Assembly (NCBI GenBank): GCA_947631945.1
Contig: CANRNI010000028.1
Location: forward strand, 1-37,053
Direction: 5' to 3'
From: an uncultured Clostridia bacterium
Lineage (GTDB): Bacteria > Bacillota > Clostridia > Oscillospirales > Acutalibacteraceae
DNA length: 37,053 nucleotides
Shown here: one piece after another, positions 14,716 to 22,993 of the stretch
Position numbering within the stretch: position 1 is the stretch's first letter
Layout: each line of letters opens with the position of its first letter
Position numbers and translations under genes: made by a program
The notes under the pieces: generated by a model
Seen by the model: the letters and a program-made list of their open reading frames with translations, nothing else
Databases searched by the model: none
Told to the model about the DNA's origin: nothing

Positions 14716-17154
14716 ATGAAATACGCTGATATTATTTCTAAAATGACGTTACAGGAAAAAGCCGATTTCTGTTCGGGAGCCGATTATTGGCATCTGCAAA
14801 GCAGCGAAAGACTCGGAATCCCGAGAATAATGGTGACGGACGGTCCTCACGGACTCAGAAAGCAAAAGGAAAAAAAGGAAAAGGGCGAGCTTATGGGTTC
14901 GTCTCCGGCGGTATGCTTCCCCACAGCCGTTACCACAGCCTGTTCATGGGACCCCGAGCTTATTGAAAAAATGGGCGAGGCTCTCGGTGAGGAGTGCCTT
15001 GAAGAAAAGGTTTCGGTTATCCTCGGTCCCGGAGTAAACATAAAGCGTTCCCCTCTCTGCGGCAGAAATTTTGAGTATTTCTCGGAGGATCCGTATTTGG
15101 CCGGAGAAATCGGAGCCGCCTTTGTAAAGGGCGTTCAGTCAAGAGGGGTAGGCACCTCCCTAAAACATTTCGCCGCCAACAATCAGGAAGCGAGACGAAT
15201 GACGGTAAGCTCTGTAGTCGATGAAAGAACTCTGCGTGAAATATATCTCGCTCCGTTTGAGAAAATCGTTAAGGACGCGCAGCCATGGACCGTAATGAAC
15301 GCGTATAACCGTCTTAACGGTACATACTGCTCGGAAAACAAATGGCTCCTGACGGACGTTCTCCGCAAGGAATGGGGCTTTGAGGGCATAGTCGTAACCG
15401 ATTGGGGCGCGAACGATGATAAGGTCGAAGGACTTAAAGCCGGTCAGGACCTTGAAATGCCCACGTCAAACGGTATGGCGGCGGCAAAGGTTGTGGAAGC
15501 GGTTAAATCGGGAGAGCTTGACGAAGCTGTTCTTGATGAATCCGTAGACAGGATTCTCGATTTAATATTCAAGTCAAACGAGCATATACGCGATTACCGC
15601 TATGACAAACAGGAACACCACGCGCTTGCGAGAAAAATCGCGTCGGAATCAATGGTGCTTCTTAAAAACGAAAACAACATACTTCCGCTTAAAAAGGATA
15701 AGAGAATAGCGGTTATAGGCGAGATGGCGAAATCGCCGAGATATCAGGGCGCGGGCAGCTCGCTTATAAATCCCACCCGTATAGACAACGCTTTTGACGA
15801 GCTTCTCAATCAGGGCGTGGGAGTAACGTATTCGGCAGGATACGATAAAAAATCCGACAAGCCCAACGAGGTTCTTATCGGTGAAGCCGCGGCGGCGGCA
15901 AGCAAGGCCGATATCGCCGTTGTTTTCATAGGTCTTACCGAGGCGTACGAAACGGAGGGCTTTGACAGAAGCCATATGAGACTTCCCGAAAGCCATAATA
16001 AGCTTATTGACGCGGTAACAGACGTATGCGATAACGTAGTTGTAGTTCTTTCGGGCGGTTCTCCCGTCGAGCTTCCGTGGATAAATAAGGTTCAGGCCGT
16101 TCTTAACGGTTATCTCGGCGGTCAAGCGGGCGGCGGCGCGGTAGTCGATTTGCTGCTCGGCAAAGTAAATCCGTCGGGCAAGCTTGCCGAGACCTATCCT
16201 TATGCGCTCGAAGATAATCCGTCTTACAATAATTTCCCCGGCTCTCCCGTTTCGGTTGAGTACCGCGAGGGCATATATGTAGGCTACAGATATTACGATA
16301 CGGCAAATAAAGAGGTTCAGTTCCCGTTTGGCTACGGATTGTCATATACAAAATTTGAATATTCCGATATCAAGCTTTCGGGCAAGGAAATAAACGAAGG
16401 CGATAAGCTTACTGTATCGTTTAAAATCAAAAATGTCGGAGATGTCGCCGGGGCTGAAACGGCTCAGGTATATGTAAAAGATGTTGAAAGCACGGTTTTC
16501 CGCCCGGAAAAAGAGCTTAAAGGCTTTAAAAAGGTGTTCCTTGAGCCGGGAGAGGAAAAAGAGGTTTCGATAGAGCTTTCAAAGCGGGCGTTCGCGTTCT
16601 ATGACGTTGATTTGCATGACTGGCACGTTGAAACAGGCGCGTTTGAAATCCTCGTAGGAGCATCGAGCCGCGATTTGAAGCTCGGTACTACAGTTACGGT
16701 TACGTCGGCCTCCGACGCTCCCGTACCCGATTACAGGGAAACCGCTCCCGTTTATTACGGCGCGAATATAATGAACGTTCCCGATGAGCAGTTCTCCGCG
16801 GTTCTCGGAGGACCTATCCCCGCGAACAAGAGAGATGAATCCGTTCCGCTCGGCATTAACAATACTCTTGAGGACGCCCAATCCGGCAAGGCGGGCGCGT
16901 TTATAAGCAAGCTCCTGAGCAAGATACTTAAAATGATGCCCGACGATGCGAACAAAGGCATGATACAGGCTATGGCGCTCCAGATTCCGATAAGATGCAT
17001 GATGTCTATGAGTATGGGCGTTATGACGCCGAGAATGGCAGACGGTCTGCTTGATATTCTCAACGGGAACGGTACGCTTAAAGGTATCGGAAAAATCATA
17101 TCGGGTCTCGGCGGCGCACTGAAAAACATAAAGAATCTGTTTAATTCGATTTAA
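14716..17154 (+). CDS. Glycoside hydrolase family 3, beta-glucosidase-like
   Basis: The 812-residue protein has the usual GH3 order. The N-terminal TIM barrel includes KHFAANNQE (150-158) and the nucleophile motif VVTDWGAND with Asp229. A C-terminal alpha/beta domain contains ETEGFDR (Glu414 a candidate acid/base). A fibronectin-III-like domain follows at roughly 555-655. It cleaves terminal non-reducing beta-linked sugars from small saccharides. There is no signal peptide, so import must come first. About 125 extra C-terminal residues are hydrophobic and Met/Gly-rich with unknown role. The start is ATG 14716, behind CAGGAGG. The ATG at 14686 lies close to the -10 box and is rejected. The product sugar is inferred only. 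Confidence 0.9.
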   Translation: MKYADIISKMTLQEKADFCSGADYWHLQSSERLGIPRIMVTDGPHGLRKQKEKKEKGELMGSSPAVCFPTAVTTACSWDPELIEKMGEALGEECLEEKVSVILGPGVNIKRSPLCGRNFEYFSEDPYLAGEIGAAFVKGVQSRGVGTSLKHFAANNQEARRMTVSSVVDERTLREIYLAPFEKIVKDAQPWTVMNAYNRLNGTYCSENKWLLTDVLRKEWGFEGIVVTDWGANDDKVEGLKAGQDLEMPTSNGMAAAKVVEAVKSGELDEAVLDESVDRILDLIFKSNEHIRDYRYDKQEHHALARKIASESMVLLKNENNILPLKKDKRIAVIGEMAKSPRYQGAGSSLINPTRIDNAFDELLNQGVGVTYSAGYDKKSDKPNEVLIGEAAAAASKADIAVVFIGLTEAYETEGFDRSHMRLPESHNKLIDAVTDVCDNVVVVLSGGSPVELPWINKVQAVLNGYLGGQAGGGAVVDLLLGKVNPSGKLAETYPYALEDNPSYNNFPGSPVSVEYREGIYVGYRYYDTANKEVQFPFGYGLSYTKFEYSDIKLSGKEINEGDKLTVSFKIKNVGDVAGAETAQVYVKDVESTVFRPEKELKGFKKVFLEPGEEKEVSIELSKRAFAFYDVDLHDWHVETGAFEILVGASSRDLKLGTTVTVTSASDAPVPDYRETAPVYYGANIMNVPDEQFSAVLGGPIPANKRDESVPLGINNTLEDAQSGKAGAFISKLLSKILKMMPDDANKGMIQAMALQIPIRCMMSMSMGVMTPRMADGLLDILNGNGTLKGIGKIISGLGGALKNIKNLFNSI

Positions 17155-17321
17155 GGAGTCTCTTATTTAAAGCGCAAGGTTTTTATCTTTTCTGTAATTT
17201 CGTTATTCCGTAGTGCGTAGGCTTTACCCTCGGGGACAAGGAAGTCGATCCACTATACATGACATACCTTAAAAAGCTTATTATCCCGATTGTTACGGAT
17301 ACTATTGACTTTAAGTTTTGT

Positions 17322-17357
17322 AAAAAAAACGTCTGCTTAATATCGGCAGACGTTTTT
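17322..17357. terminator. Bidirectional terminator between GH3 and GH4 genes
   Basis: A perfect 12-base stem (AAAAACGTCTGC at 17325-17336, GCAGACGTTTTT at 17346-17357) has a 9-base loop. An A8 run on the left and a T5 run on the right let it serve both convergent genes. The rest of 17155-17321 holds no recognisable gene. Confidence 0.85.
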
Positions 17358-17387
17358 GTGCATATTACTTATTTGCAAATTGTAAAA

Positions 17388-18671
17388 TTATTTTTTAAAG
17401 AACTGCGGCAGGAAATCCATATGCGCCTGTTTCATTTCGTAATAGCATTTGTGCGCTCTTTCGTAGTCTCCCACAAGCGGATGTATCATAAGAGCGTTCA
17501 TAGCCGCGCTGTCGTCGCCGTTCATCGCGGCTTCCACGGTGTATTTTTCATATTCCTTTACGACCTTCATAAGACCTTCGATATGTCTGTTCCACGTCTT
17601 TCTCACAGGAACGGGTTTTGCTCCGTCCGCGCCTATTCTCGCGGCGATTTCAACAACATCGTCGTCGTTCATAAAAGGAAGCGTTCCGTTATTCAGTATG
17701 TTAACAACGTGAACGTCGTTTTTGTCGTTCGCTATCGAATCAATAAGGGAACACGCCGCGAGAGAATATTTGTGCCCGCCTCTTTTGTCGAGAAGCGCCG
17801 GTTTTGTTACAAGATTCTCGTCCTGATACATTTTGAGAAGGTCCTCCTCAATTTCCATGCAGACCTGTGCGCGGCATTTTTCGTCCTCTTTGAGGTGTTT
17901 GATTTTAGCGTCGCGGCAGTAATAATACTGGAGATACGATGAAGGAATACCTCCGACGGCTTTAAGACAGTCTATATTGAAGCCGTCGTCCTGTATATTT
18001 GCCATAACCTTGGGAGCATATCCCTCGTCAAACAAATCATAAAGCTTTTCCTCGCCGTCTTTCATTACGGAGGTTATCCAACTTAAATGATTAAGTCCGA
18101 GATACGTTATATCCGCGTCCTCTCCGACAGCTTCCTTTACGTCGTCTATCATATCAATCGGGACGTTGCACAGACCTATGCATTTAACTTTGGTATTGTT
18201 AAGCACATAATCGGTAACAATTCCCGACGGATTTGTAAAGTTGATAAGCCATGCTTCGGGGCAGATTTCCTCTATCTTTTTACAGATATTCCCAATTACG
18301 GGGATAGTCCTGAGAGCCTTGAAAAAGCCGCCTATGCCGGTCGTTTCCTGACCGATAAGGCCGTACTTTACGGGAATCTGCTCGTCGAGATAACGGCAAT
18401 GAAGCTTTCCTACGCGGATTTGCGTAACGACAAAATCGGCTCCGACGAGAGCAGAATCAAGGTCGTCCGTCATAACGACTTCGCAGTCGATTCCGGCGTT
18501 TTTAATCATTCTTACGCAGAGATTGCCTACTATGGTGCGCTTTCTTTCGTCGATATCCATAAGCACAAGTCTTTTTAGCTTTAACGAATCCTGTCTTTTA
18601 AGGAAACCGTCCACAAGCTCGGGACAATAAGTCGAACCCGAACCGATTACCGTTACGTTGATTTCTTTCAT
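17388..18671 (-). CDS. Glycoside hydrolase family 4, probable 6-phospho-beta-glucosidase
   Basis: The 427-residue protein is a full-length GH4 enzyme, which uses NAD+ and a divalent metal (usually Mn2+) to oxidise C3 and eliminate the aglycone. Visible are the dinucleotide loop GSGST (10-14), the acidic turn MDID (38-41), NFTNPSG (144-150), the metal Cys168 in GLCNVP and the metal His195 in GLNHLSW. The sequence type is that of LicH/CelF-like 6-phospho-beta-glucosidases rather than alpha-galactosidases, so substrates would be phosphorylated disaccharides. No PTS gene lies in the window, so phosphorylation could come from elsewhere. The start is ATG 18671 with GGAAGG upstream. It follows the sugar kinase in the same direction. 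Confidence 0.85.
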   Translation of the reverse strand: MKEINVTVIGSGSTYCPELVDGFLKRQDSLKLKRLVLMDIDERKRTIVGNLCVRMIKNAGIDCEVVMTDDLDSALVGADFVVTQIRVGKLHCRYLDEQIPVKYGLIGQETTGIGGFFKALRTIPVIGNICKKIEEICPEAWLINFTNPSGIVTDYVLNNTKVKCIGLCNVPIDMIDDVKEAVGEDADITYLGLNHLSWITSVMKDGEEKLYDLFDEGYAPKVMANIQDDGFNIDCLKAVGGIPSSYLQYYYCRDAKIKHLKEDEKCRAQVCMEIEEDLLKMYQDENLVTKPALLDKRGGHKYSLAACSLIDSIANDKNDVHVVNILNNGTLPFMNDDDVVEIAARIGADGAKPVPVRKTWNRHIEGLMKVVKEYEKYTVEAAMNGDDSAAMNALMIHPLVGDYERAHKCYYEMKQAHMDFLPQFFKK

Positions 18672-18689
18672 ATTTCAAATTCCTTCCCA

Positions 18690-18726
18690 TTGCAATTGAC
18701 AATTGACAATGTACAATTGTCAATTA
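18690..18726. repeat. TTGACAATTG-type repeat cluster
   Basis: Overlapping copies of CAATTGACAATTGACAATG plus an inverted CAATTGTCAATT. The same family occurs at 24932-24976, 27332-27365 and 27610-27685. It lies in the spacer between the kinase and GH4 genes. Confidence 0.6.
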
Positions 18727-18751
18727 TTTTAAATTAAATCATAAAAAACAT

Positions 18752-19687
18752 TCATTTTTCAAGCAGCCAGTTTATGCAGCCTGTTACGGGGGCGGCGGTG
18801 AGCTTGATAAAATTCAGTTTTCTGCCCGATTTCGCGGTGCATTTCTCTTTTAACATATTAAGATATATTTCATTTGGCATTTTTACGTTCATCGAACCCG
18901 ATAGAATCACGTTTACCGTTCCTTCTTTGAAGTACTGCATTTTAAGGTGCGCGCAGATGAGATCCGAGCCTGCCTCCGCCATTTCCTCCGTTATGCAAAG
19001 AGCGGTTTTGTCGCCATTGTTCGCGGCTTCAAAAAATGTATCGGTGAGATAAATGCAGTATTGCTCCCTGTCCTTTTCCTCAAATTTTGTGACGCAGGGG
19101 AGAAATTCCTCGGCTACGGGCTTTATATTTGCCTTTTCGCAGAAAATATTTGTCATGAGTGTTTTTTTCGCTTTAAGGCAGATATCCCTGTATATTGCCG
19201 CGAATGTTTTCTCCGCAATCCAATAGCCGTTGCCGGTGTCGCCCGAGAGAACGCCGAAGCCGCCGACCTGAAGCATTTTGCCGTCCGAGTCTATTGAGTT
19301 GCAGCAGGTACCCGTTCCGCAGTTGTAGCCTATTCCCGTTCCGTCGGGAGAGCCTGCCTTTGTTACTATAAAGCCGTCGTTATAAATACGGAAATTTTTA
19401 AGACCCTTTTCGGTTAAAAGCTTAGCGGTCGCGTCGTGCTGGAATTGATGGTCTATTCCGGCAAGTCCCATAAGTATGCCGTCTATATCGTCAATAGTAA
19501 GCCGGCTTTCTTCAAGAAGCTTATTTATGCCGTCCATAATGATATCGGTCGCTTCGTCAAACGAGCCTTTAAGATTTTCGTGGTTGCTGCCGGCTGTTTT
19601 TACAGTCGCAAGCATATTTTTTTTGCCGTCGAACAGGGCATATGCCGTCTTTGTCCCTCCGCCGTCAACGCCTATGTAGTAACTCAT
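18752..19687 (-). CDS. BadF/BadG-family sugar kinase, N-acetylglucosamine kinase-like
   Basis: The 311-residue ASKHA-fold ATPase has the phosphate-1 motif DGGGTKT (8-14) and the later VGGFGVLSGDTGNGYWIA segment typical of BadF/NAGK-type kinases. The central NCGTGTCCNS strand is the usual glycine-rich adenosine region with an unusual CC pair. Members of this fold phosphorylate N-acetylglucosamine or N-acetylmuramic acid, among other substrates. The clue to the sugar here is the neighbourhood: a GH109-like protein upstream and a GH4 phosphoglycosidase downstream in the same direction. The start is ATG 19687 behind AAAAGGAG. Confidence 0.8.
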   Translation of the reverse strand: MSYYIGVDGGGTKTAYALFDGKKNMLATVKTAGSNHENLKGSFDEATDIIMDGINKLLEESRLTIDDIDGILMGLAGIDHQFQHDATAKLLTEKGLKNFRIYNDGFIVTKAGSPDGTGIGYNCGTGTCCNSIDSDGKMLQVGGFGVLSGDTGNGYWIAEKTFAAIYRDICLKAKKTLMTNIFCEKANIKPVAEEFLPCVTKFEEKDREQYCIYLTDTFFEAANNGDKTALCITEEMAEAGSDLICAHLKMQYFKEGTVNVILSGSMNVKMPNEIYLNMLKEKCTAKSGRKLNFIKLTAAPVTGCINWLLEK

Positions 19688-19713
19688 TAAAATCTCCTTT
19701 TCAGATAATTATT

Positions 19714-19790
19714 GTTTAGGGCAACACCGCACAATGACTGTGCGCAAGCTGCGCAGTCAAGATTTTGCTCAAAATCCGCATATTATATTA
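19714..19790. repeat. Truncated TTAAGGCAA-family repeat
   Basis: TTTAGGGCAACACCGCACAA is followed by small hairpins (GCGCAAGCTGCGC) and a degenerate right end. It lies in the spacer between the kinase and the Gfo/Idh/MocA gene. Confidence 0.45.
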
Positions 19791-19802
19791 GTGTGAACCA
19801 AT

Positions 19803-21065
19803 CTAATTATCAAAAAATTCCCCGCAGATTTCTTCAAGACAGAATTTGCCGCGTCTTGGTGGCTTTCTGTCAATCCATCTGCCGTCCGTAAAATCGGGGA
19901 ACGACACTACCGCTCCGCCCATAGCGACGGACTGCTCCGAAAGAGCGGTTATCGCCATCCACGTTGCTGTATCGTATACATCTATGGGAGGCTCGGCGCC
20001 GAGCTGTACGCTTTCCGCGAACGCCGCGAGTATAAGATAATCCATTCCGCCGTGACCGGCTGTGCAGTTTACCGTGTCGCTCTCTTTCCAAAGAGGATGG
20101 TCGTATTTATCTCTGTAAACCTCATTGAAATCCTCCCATTTATGCGGTTCTTTTGAGATTCCTTCGAGATACACCACCGCGTTCGAGTCATCGGGCGCTT
20201 CCTTAAAAATTCCCTTTGTACCCTGAACTGTATATTCTCTTGAATACGGACGCGGACAGCAGCAATCGTGATTGAGTGTAACCGTTTCTCCGTTCGCACA
20301 TTTTATTATTGTGGTAGTAACGTCGCCGCAGCTCCAGTTATAGCCGTAAAGGTCGTAATCCTCGCCCTTGTTGTTTTTTATCCATTCGTTAAGTCCTCTC
20401 GATTTGCTCGACATTGATACGAGAGAAACAAAGCGGTTGCCTCTGTTTATGCCGATAAGCTTCGCTATAGGACCTATTTCATGCGTCGGATAAAGCTCAC
20501 CGTTCCTGTGCATAAAATTTTTAAGTCTGCCGTGGATATTTTCTCTTCCGAGGATTATTTCATCTCTTAAATCGTGCCTGTAGCCGCCCTCCAAATGGAC
20601 TATCTCCCCGAAAAGACCTTGCTTTGCCATATTAAATGCCGCGAGTTCCTTTCTGTCATAACAGCAGTTTTCAAGAAGCATACAAAATCTGTCGGTTTCC
20701 TCGCTTGTCCTTATAAGCTTGTAACATTCCTCGACGGAAGCCGCGCCTCCTACCTCCAAGCCTACGTGACAGCCTGCGCGCATAGCGTCTATCGCGATGG
20801 GAATGTGGGTTATCCATGTTGTGGCGACAAACACCGCGTCAAGCTCCTCATTATAAAGCATTTCTCTGTAGTCGGAATAACCCTTTACCTCGTATTCGCC
20901 GTTATTCCTTTTTTTTACTATATCAAGTCCCTTTTCCACACGTTCGGGGACTAAATCGCATACCGCAGGCACGATTACGCCCGGTACGGTCAGCAGCAAA
21001 TCCATCATGCTCGAGCCTCTGCCGCTTAATCCTATACAACCTATCCTGCAAGTTTTCTGTTCCAT
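19803..21065 (-). CDS. GH109-like Gfo/Idh/MocA-family NAD-dependent protein
   Basis: The 420-residue protein has an N-terminal dinucleotide fold (RIGCIGLSGRGS at 7-18, rather than the usual GxGxxG) and a C-terminal Gfo/Idh/MocA alpha/beta domain. The block running from LEVGGAASVEECY through RTSEETDRFCMLLENCCYDR to QGLFGEIVHLEGGYRHDLR, and later YPTHEIGPIAKL and INRGNRF, is the arrangement of family 109 glycosidases. Those use NAD+ in an oxidation-elimination mechanism to release N-acetylgalactosamine. A dehydrogenase acting on another sugar cannot be excluded. The start ATG 21065 follows AGGAGG, 15 bases after the antiporter stop. It lies upstream of the kinase and GH4 genes. Confidence 0.75.
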   Translation of the reverse strand: MEQKTCRIGCIGLSGRGSSMMDLLLTVPGVIVPAVCDLVPERVEKGLDIVKKRNNGEYEVKGYSDYREMLYNEELDAVFVATTWITHIPIAIDAMRAGCHVGLEVGGAASVEECYKLIRTSEETDRFCMLLENCCYDRKELAAFNMAKQGLFGEIVHLEGGYRHDLRDEIILGRENIHGRLKNFMHRNGELYPTHEIGPIAKLIGINRGNRFVSLVSMSSKSRGLNEWIKNNKGEDYDLYGYNWSCGDVTTTIIKCANGETVTLNHDCCCPRPYSREYTVQGTKGIFKEAPDDSNAVVYLEGISKEPHKWEDFNEVYRDKYDHPLWKESDTVNCTAGHGGMDYLILAAFAESVQLGAEPPIDVYDTATWMAITALSEQSVAMGGAVVSFPDFTDGRWIDRKPPRRGKFCLEEICGEFFDN

Positions 21066-21080
21066 TTGTTGTTCCTCCTG

Positions 21081-22280
21081 TCAGGCACTTTTCTTTGTTT
21101 TTTTCTTTTTTTCGGGCTTTTTTATTTCTCCCGCGCTTGTCAGAGCCGCTTTTGTTACAAGCGGTCCGGTAAGCTCATAGACGAGCGTCGCGCTGAGTAT
21201 TACCGCGCGTATCTGTTCTCCGTATTCCGGCAGAACAGAAATTACAAGCTGGCTCATGGCTATCGCCACGCCCGCCTGCGGAATCAACGTAAAACCAAGA
21301 TATTTTATAATATTTTTATCGGCTTTTATTATAGCCGAGCCCGCCGTAGCTCCAAAATATTTTCCGAGAGTTCTCGCTATGAGATATATAACCCCTATAA
21401 GACCTATTTGCGGCAGTACGGACAGATTAAGCTCCGCGCCCGATATTACAAAAAACAGCAGGAACAGCGGCGGCGTCCATCTGTCGCATACGTCGAGCAT
21501 TTTGTCGCTTTCCTTTGAAAGATTTACCATGACCGCGCTGTTCATCATGCATACGAGAAGCGATGAAAGGTCGAATTTATCGGCAAGAGAAACGCACAGG
21601 AATATCGAACATACTATTACCGCTATTCTGTTGGCTCTCGATTTAAACGCTTTTGCGCAGAAAGAAACTACCGCGCCGACTGCGGCTCCGAGAATCAGCG
21701 AAAGTCCGATTTCGCGTACAGGGTCGAGAATCATCTGCGAAACGGAAAGCTCCGAGCCGTTCGCTATAACGGACGCTATTGAAGTCATTACCGAAAACAG
21801 AATAATACATATCGCGTCGTCCATTGCGACAACGGGCAGCAACATTCTTGTAACGGGACCGTCGGCGTTATACTGCCGCGCTACGAGAAGAGTCGTCGCC
21901 GGAGCGGTCGCCGCGGCTATAGCTCCGAGCGCGAGGGCGACAGGCGAGGGAAATCCGAATATGAGAAGCGATACCGTAACGAAAAGCGAAGCCGTACACG
22001 CCTCAAAAAACGTTATAACAAGAACCTTTCCGCCTATAGCCTTTATGTTTGATATCTGAAACGAACCGCCTATGGAGAACGCTATAAAACCAAGTGCCAC
22101 GTTCGTTATTATGCTCATCTGCTCTACCGCTTCGTTCGGTATAAGGTTGAGAACGTACGGACCCGCGATAAGCCCCGCCAGAAGATAGCCTGTGACGTTG
22201 GGCAGATTGAATTTTTTGACTATGCGGTTAAATATAAGTCCTGCCGTCATAGCTATTCCGAGATATAATACTATTTCCAT
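21081..22280 (-). CDS. Cation:proton antiporter, CPA family
   Basis: The 399-residue, all-membrane protein has about 11-12 helices, with the VVAMDDAIC segment in the position of the ion-binding acidic pair of Na+/H+ exchangers. CPA transporters exchange Na+ or K+ for H+ across the cytoplasmic membrane. The C-terminus is short and basic (KKPEKKKKTKKSA), and no RCK or TrkA regulatory domain is fused. A small PII-like gene 49 bases upstream on the same strand may replace that regulatory domain. The start is ATG 22280, with only a weak GAAGGTC SD. Confidence 0.82.
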   Translation of the reverse strand: MEIVLYLGIAMTAGLIFNRIVKKFNLPNVTGYLLAGLIAGPYVLNLIPNEAVEQMSIITNVALGFIAFSIGGSFQISNIKAIGGKVLVITFFEACTASLFVTVSLLIFGFPSPVALALGAIAAATAPATTLLVARQYNADGPVTRMLLPVVAMDDAICIILFSVMTSIASVIANGSELSVSQMILDPVREIGLSLILGAAVGAVVSFCAKAFKSRANRIAVIVCSIFLCVSLADKFDLSSLLVCMMNSAVMVNLSKESDKMLDVCDRWTPPLFLLFFVISGAELNLSVLPQIGLIGVIYLIARTLGKYFGATAGSAIIKADKNIIKYLGFTLIPQAGVAIAMSQLVISVLPEYGEQIRAVILSATLVYELTGPLVTKAALTSAGEIKKPEKKKKTKKSA

Positions 22281-22329
22281 TTTTAAGCTTTAGACCTTCG
22301 TTTTTAAATAAATATGATGTTTTGTATTT

Positions 22330-22671
22330 TCAGCTTCTTAATCCCTCTGCGCTTGAAATCGGCAGGGTGAAAATTATACCTGTATTGGGATTCTTGATTC
22401 CGCCGACTTCCTTGTCTATGAGTTTTTTCGCTTTTTCAATACGGTCGTCGGCAAGAACCGCGAACATCATTTTGGATTCCTTCCTCGATTGCCCGAGAAT
22501 ATACCTGAGGCTTCCGAATATCGGAGGCGGTTCAACATTTGATTTATCTATGACGTTGAGAGCGCCCTCGCAGTTTATTACGGTAGGGTCGCCGAGTCCG
22601 GCACCGACCATCGCCGAAACTATAGCCGGCATACATTCCGTTTTTGTAAGTATAAGAACAAGAAGCTGCAT
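22330..22671 (-). CDS. Small PII-like protein upstream of the antiporter
   Basis: The 113-residue protein has features compatible with a PII-like ferredoxin fold: an N-terminal strand MQLLVLILTKTE, a helix with Gly/Ala-rich SAMVGAGLGDPTV, a mobile stretch (about 35-60) where PII has its T-loop, then MMFAVLADD, and a C-terminal GIKNPNTGIIFTLPI strand resembling the PII nucleotide-site region. Such proteins bind ATP/ADP or cyclic nucleotides and regulate transporters. Neither T-loop consensus nor exact motif is certain, so the call is family-level. The start is ATG 22671 after GAGGGGAAC. The longer frame with MYNNVSKN lacks an RBS. Promoter at 22708-22736. Confidence 0.65.
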   Translation of the reverse strand: MQLLVLILTKTECMPAIVSAMVGAGLGDPTVINCEGALNVIDKSNVEPPPIFGSLRYILGQSRKESKMMFAVLADDRIEKAKKLIDKEVGGIKNPNTGIIFTLPISSAEGLRS

Positions 22672-22707
22672 GGAGTTCCCCTCACTTTTTTTGTTTTTCG
22701 ATACATT

Positions 22708-22736
22708 ATTATACAATACAATTCACAACTCTTCAA
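22708..22736 (-). promoter_or_regulatory. Sigma-A promoter of the PII-like/antiporter unit
   Basis: On the minus strand TTGAAG (22731-22736), a 17-base spacer and a perfect TATAAT (22708-22713). The leader is about 30 bases to ATG 22671. Confidence 0.65.
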
Positions 22737-22924
22737 TATGTTTTTTTAGGAATTTTTTATAAATGTATAGATATATTTATCGGACGGTTAAAATGTTCCA
22801 AAACAGAATAATAATGCGGATAAATGCTTACAAAGTGTTTTAAGAATATAAGTTTTTGTGCATATTTTACAAGAAACTGCAAAAATAATTAGCAGGTCTT
22901 TTTGCAATATAGTCAAATTTTCAC

Positions 22925-22953
22925 TTGAAAAATTGTGAAATATTTGTTAAAAT
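22925..22953 (+). promoter_or_regulatory. Promoter of the glycogen operon
   Basis: TTGAAA (22925-22930), a 17-base spacer and TAAAAT (22948-22953). The long frame that begins in the -35 box is thereby excluded as the coding start. The region 22740-22924 is AT-rich and otherwise blank. Confidence 0.6.
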
Positions 22954-22993
22954 AACGATAAATATAATTGTATTTAGCGGAGGTACCGCCGTT

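Noticed and set aside
17160-17321. Structured RNA or riboswitch before the bidirectional terminator
   Set aside because: CCCTCGGGGACAAGG looks folded but no known class fits and no conserved stem is visible.
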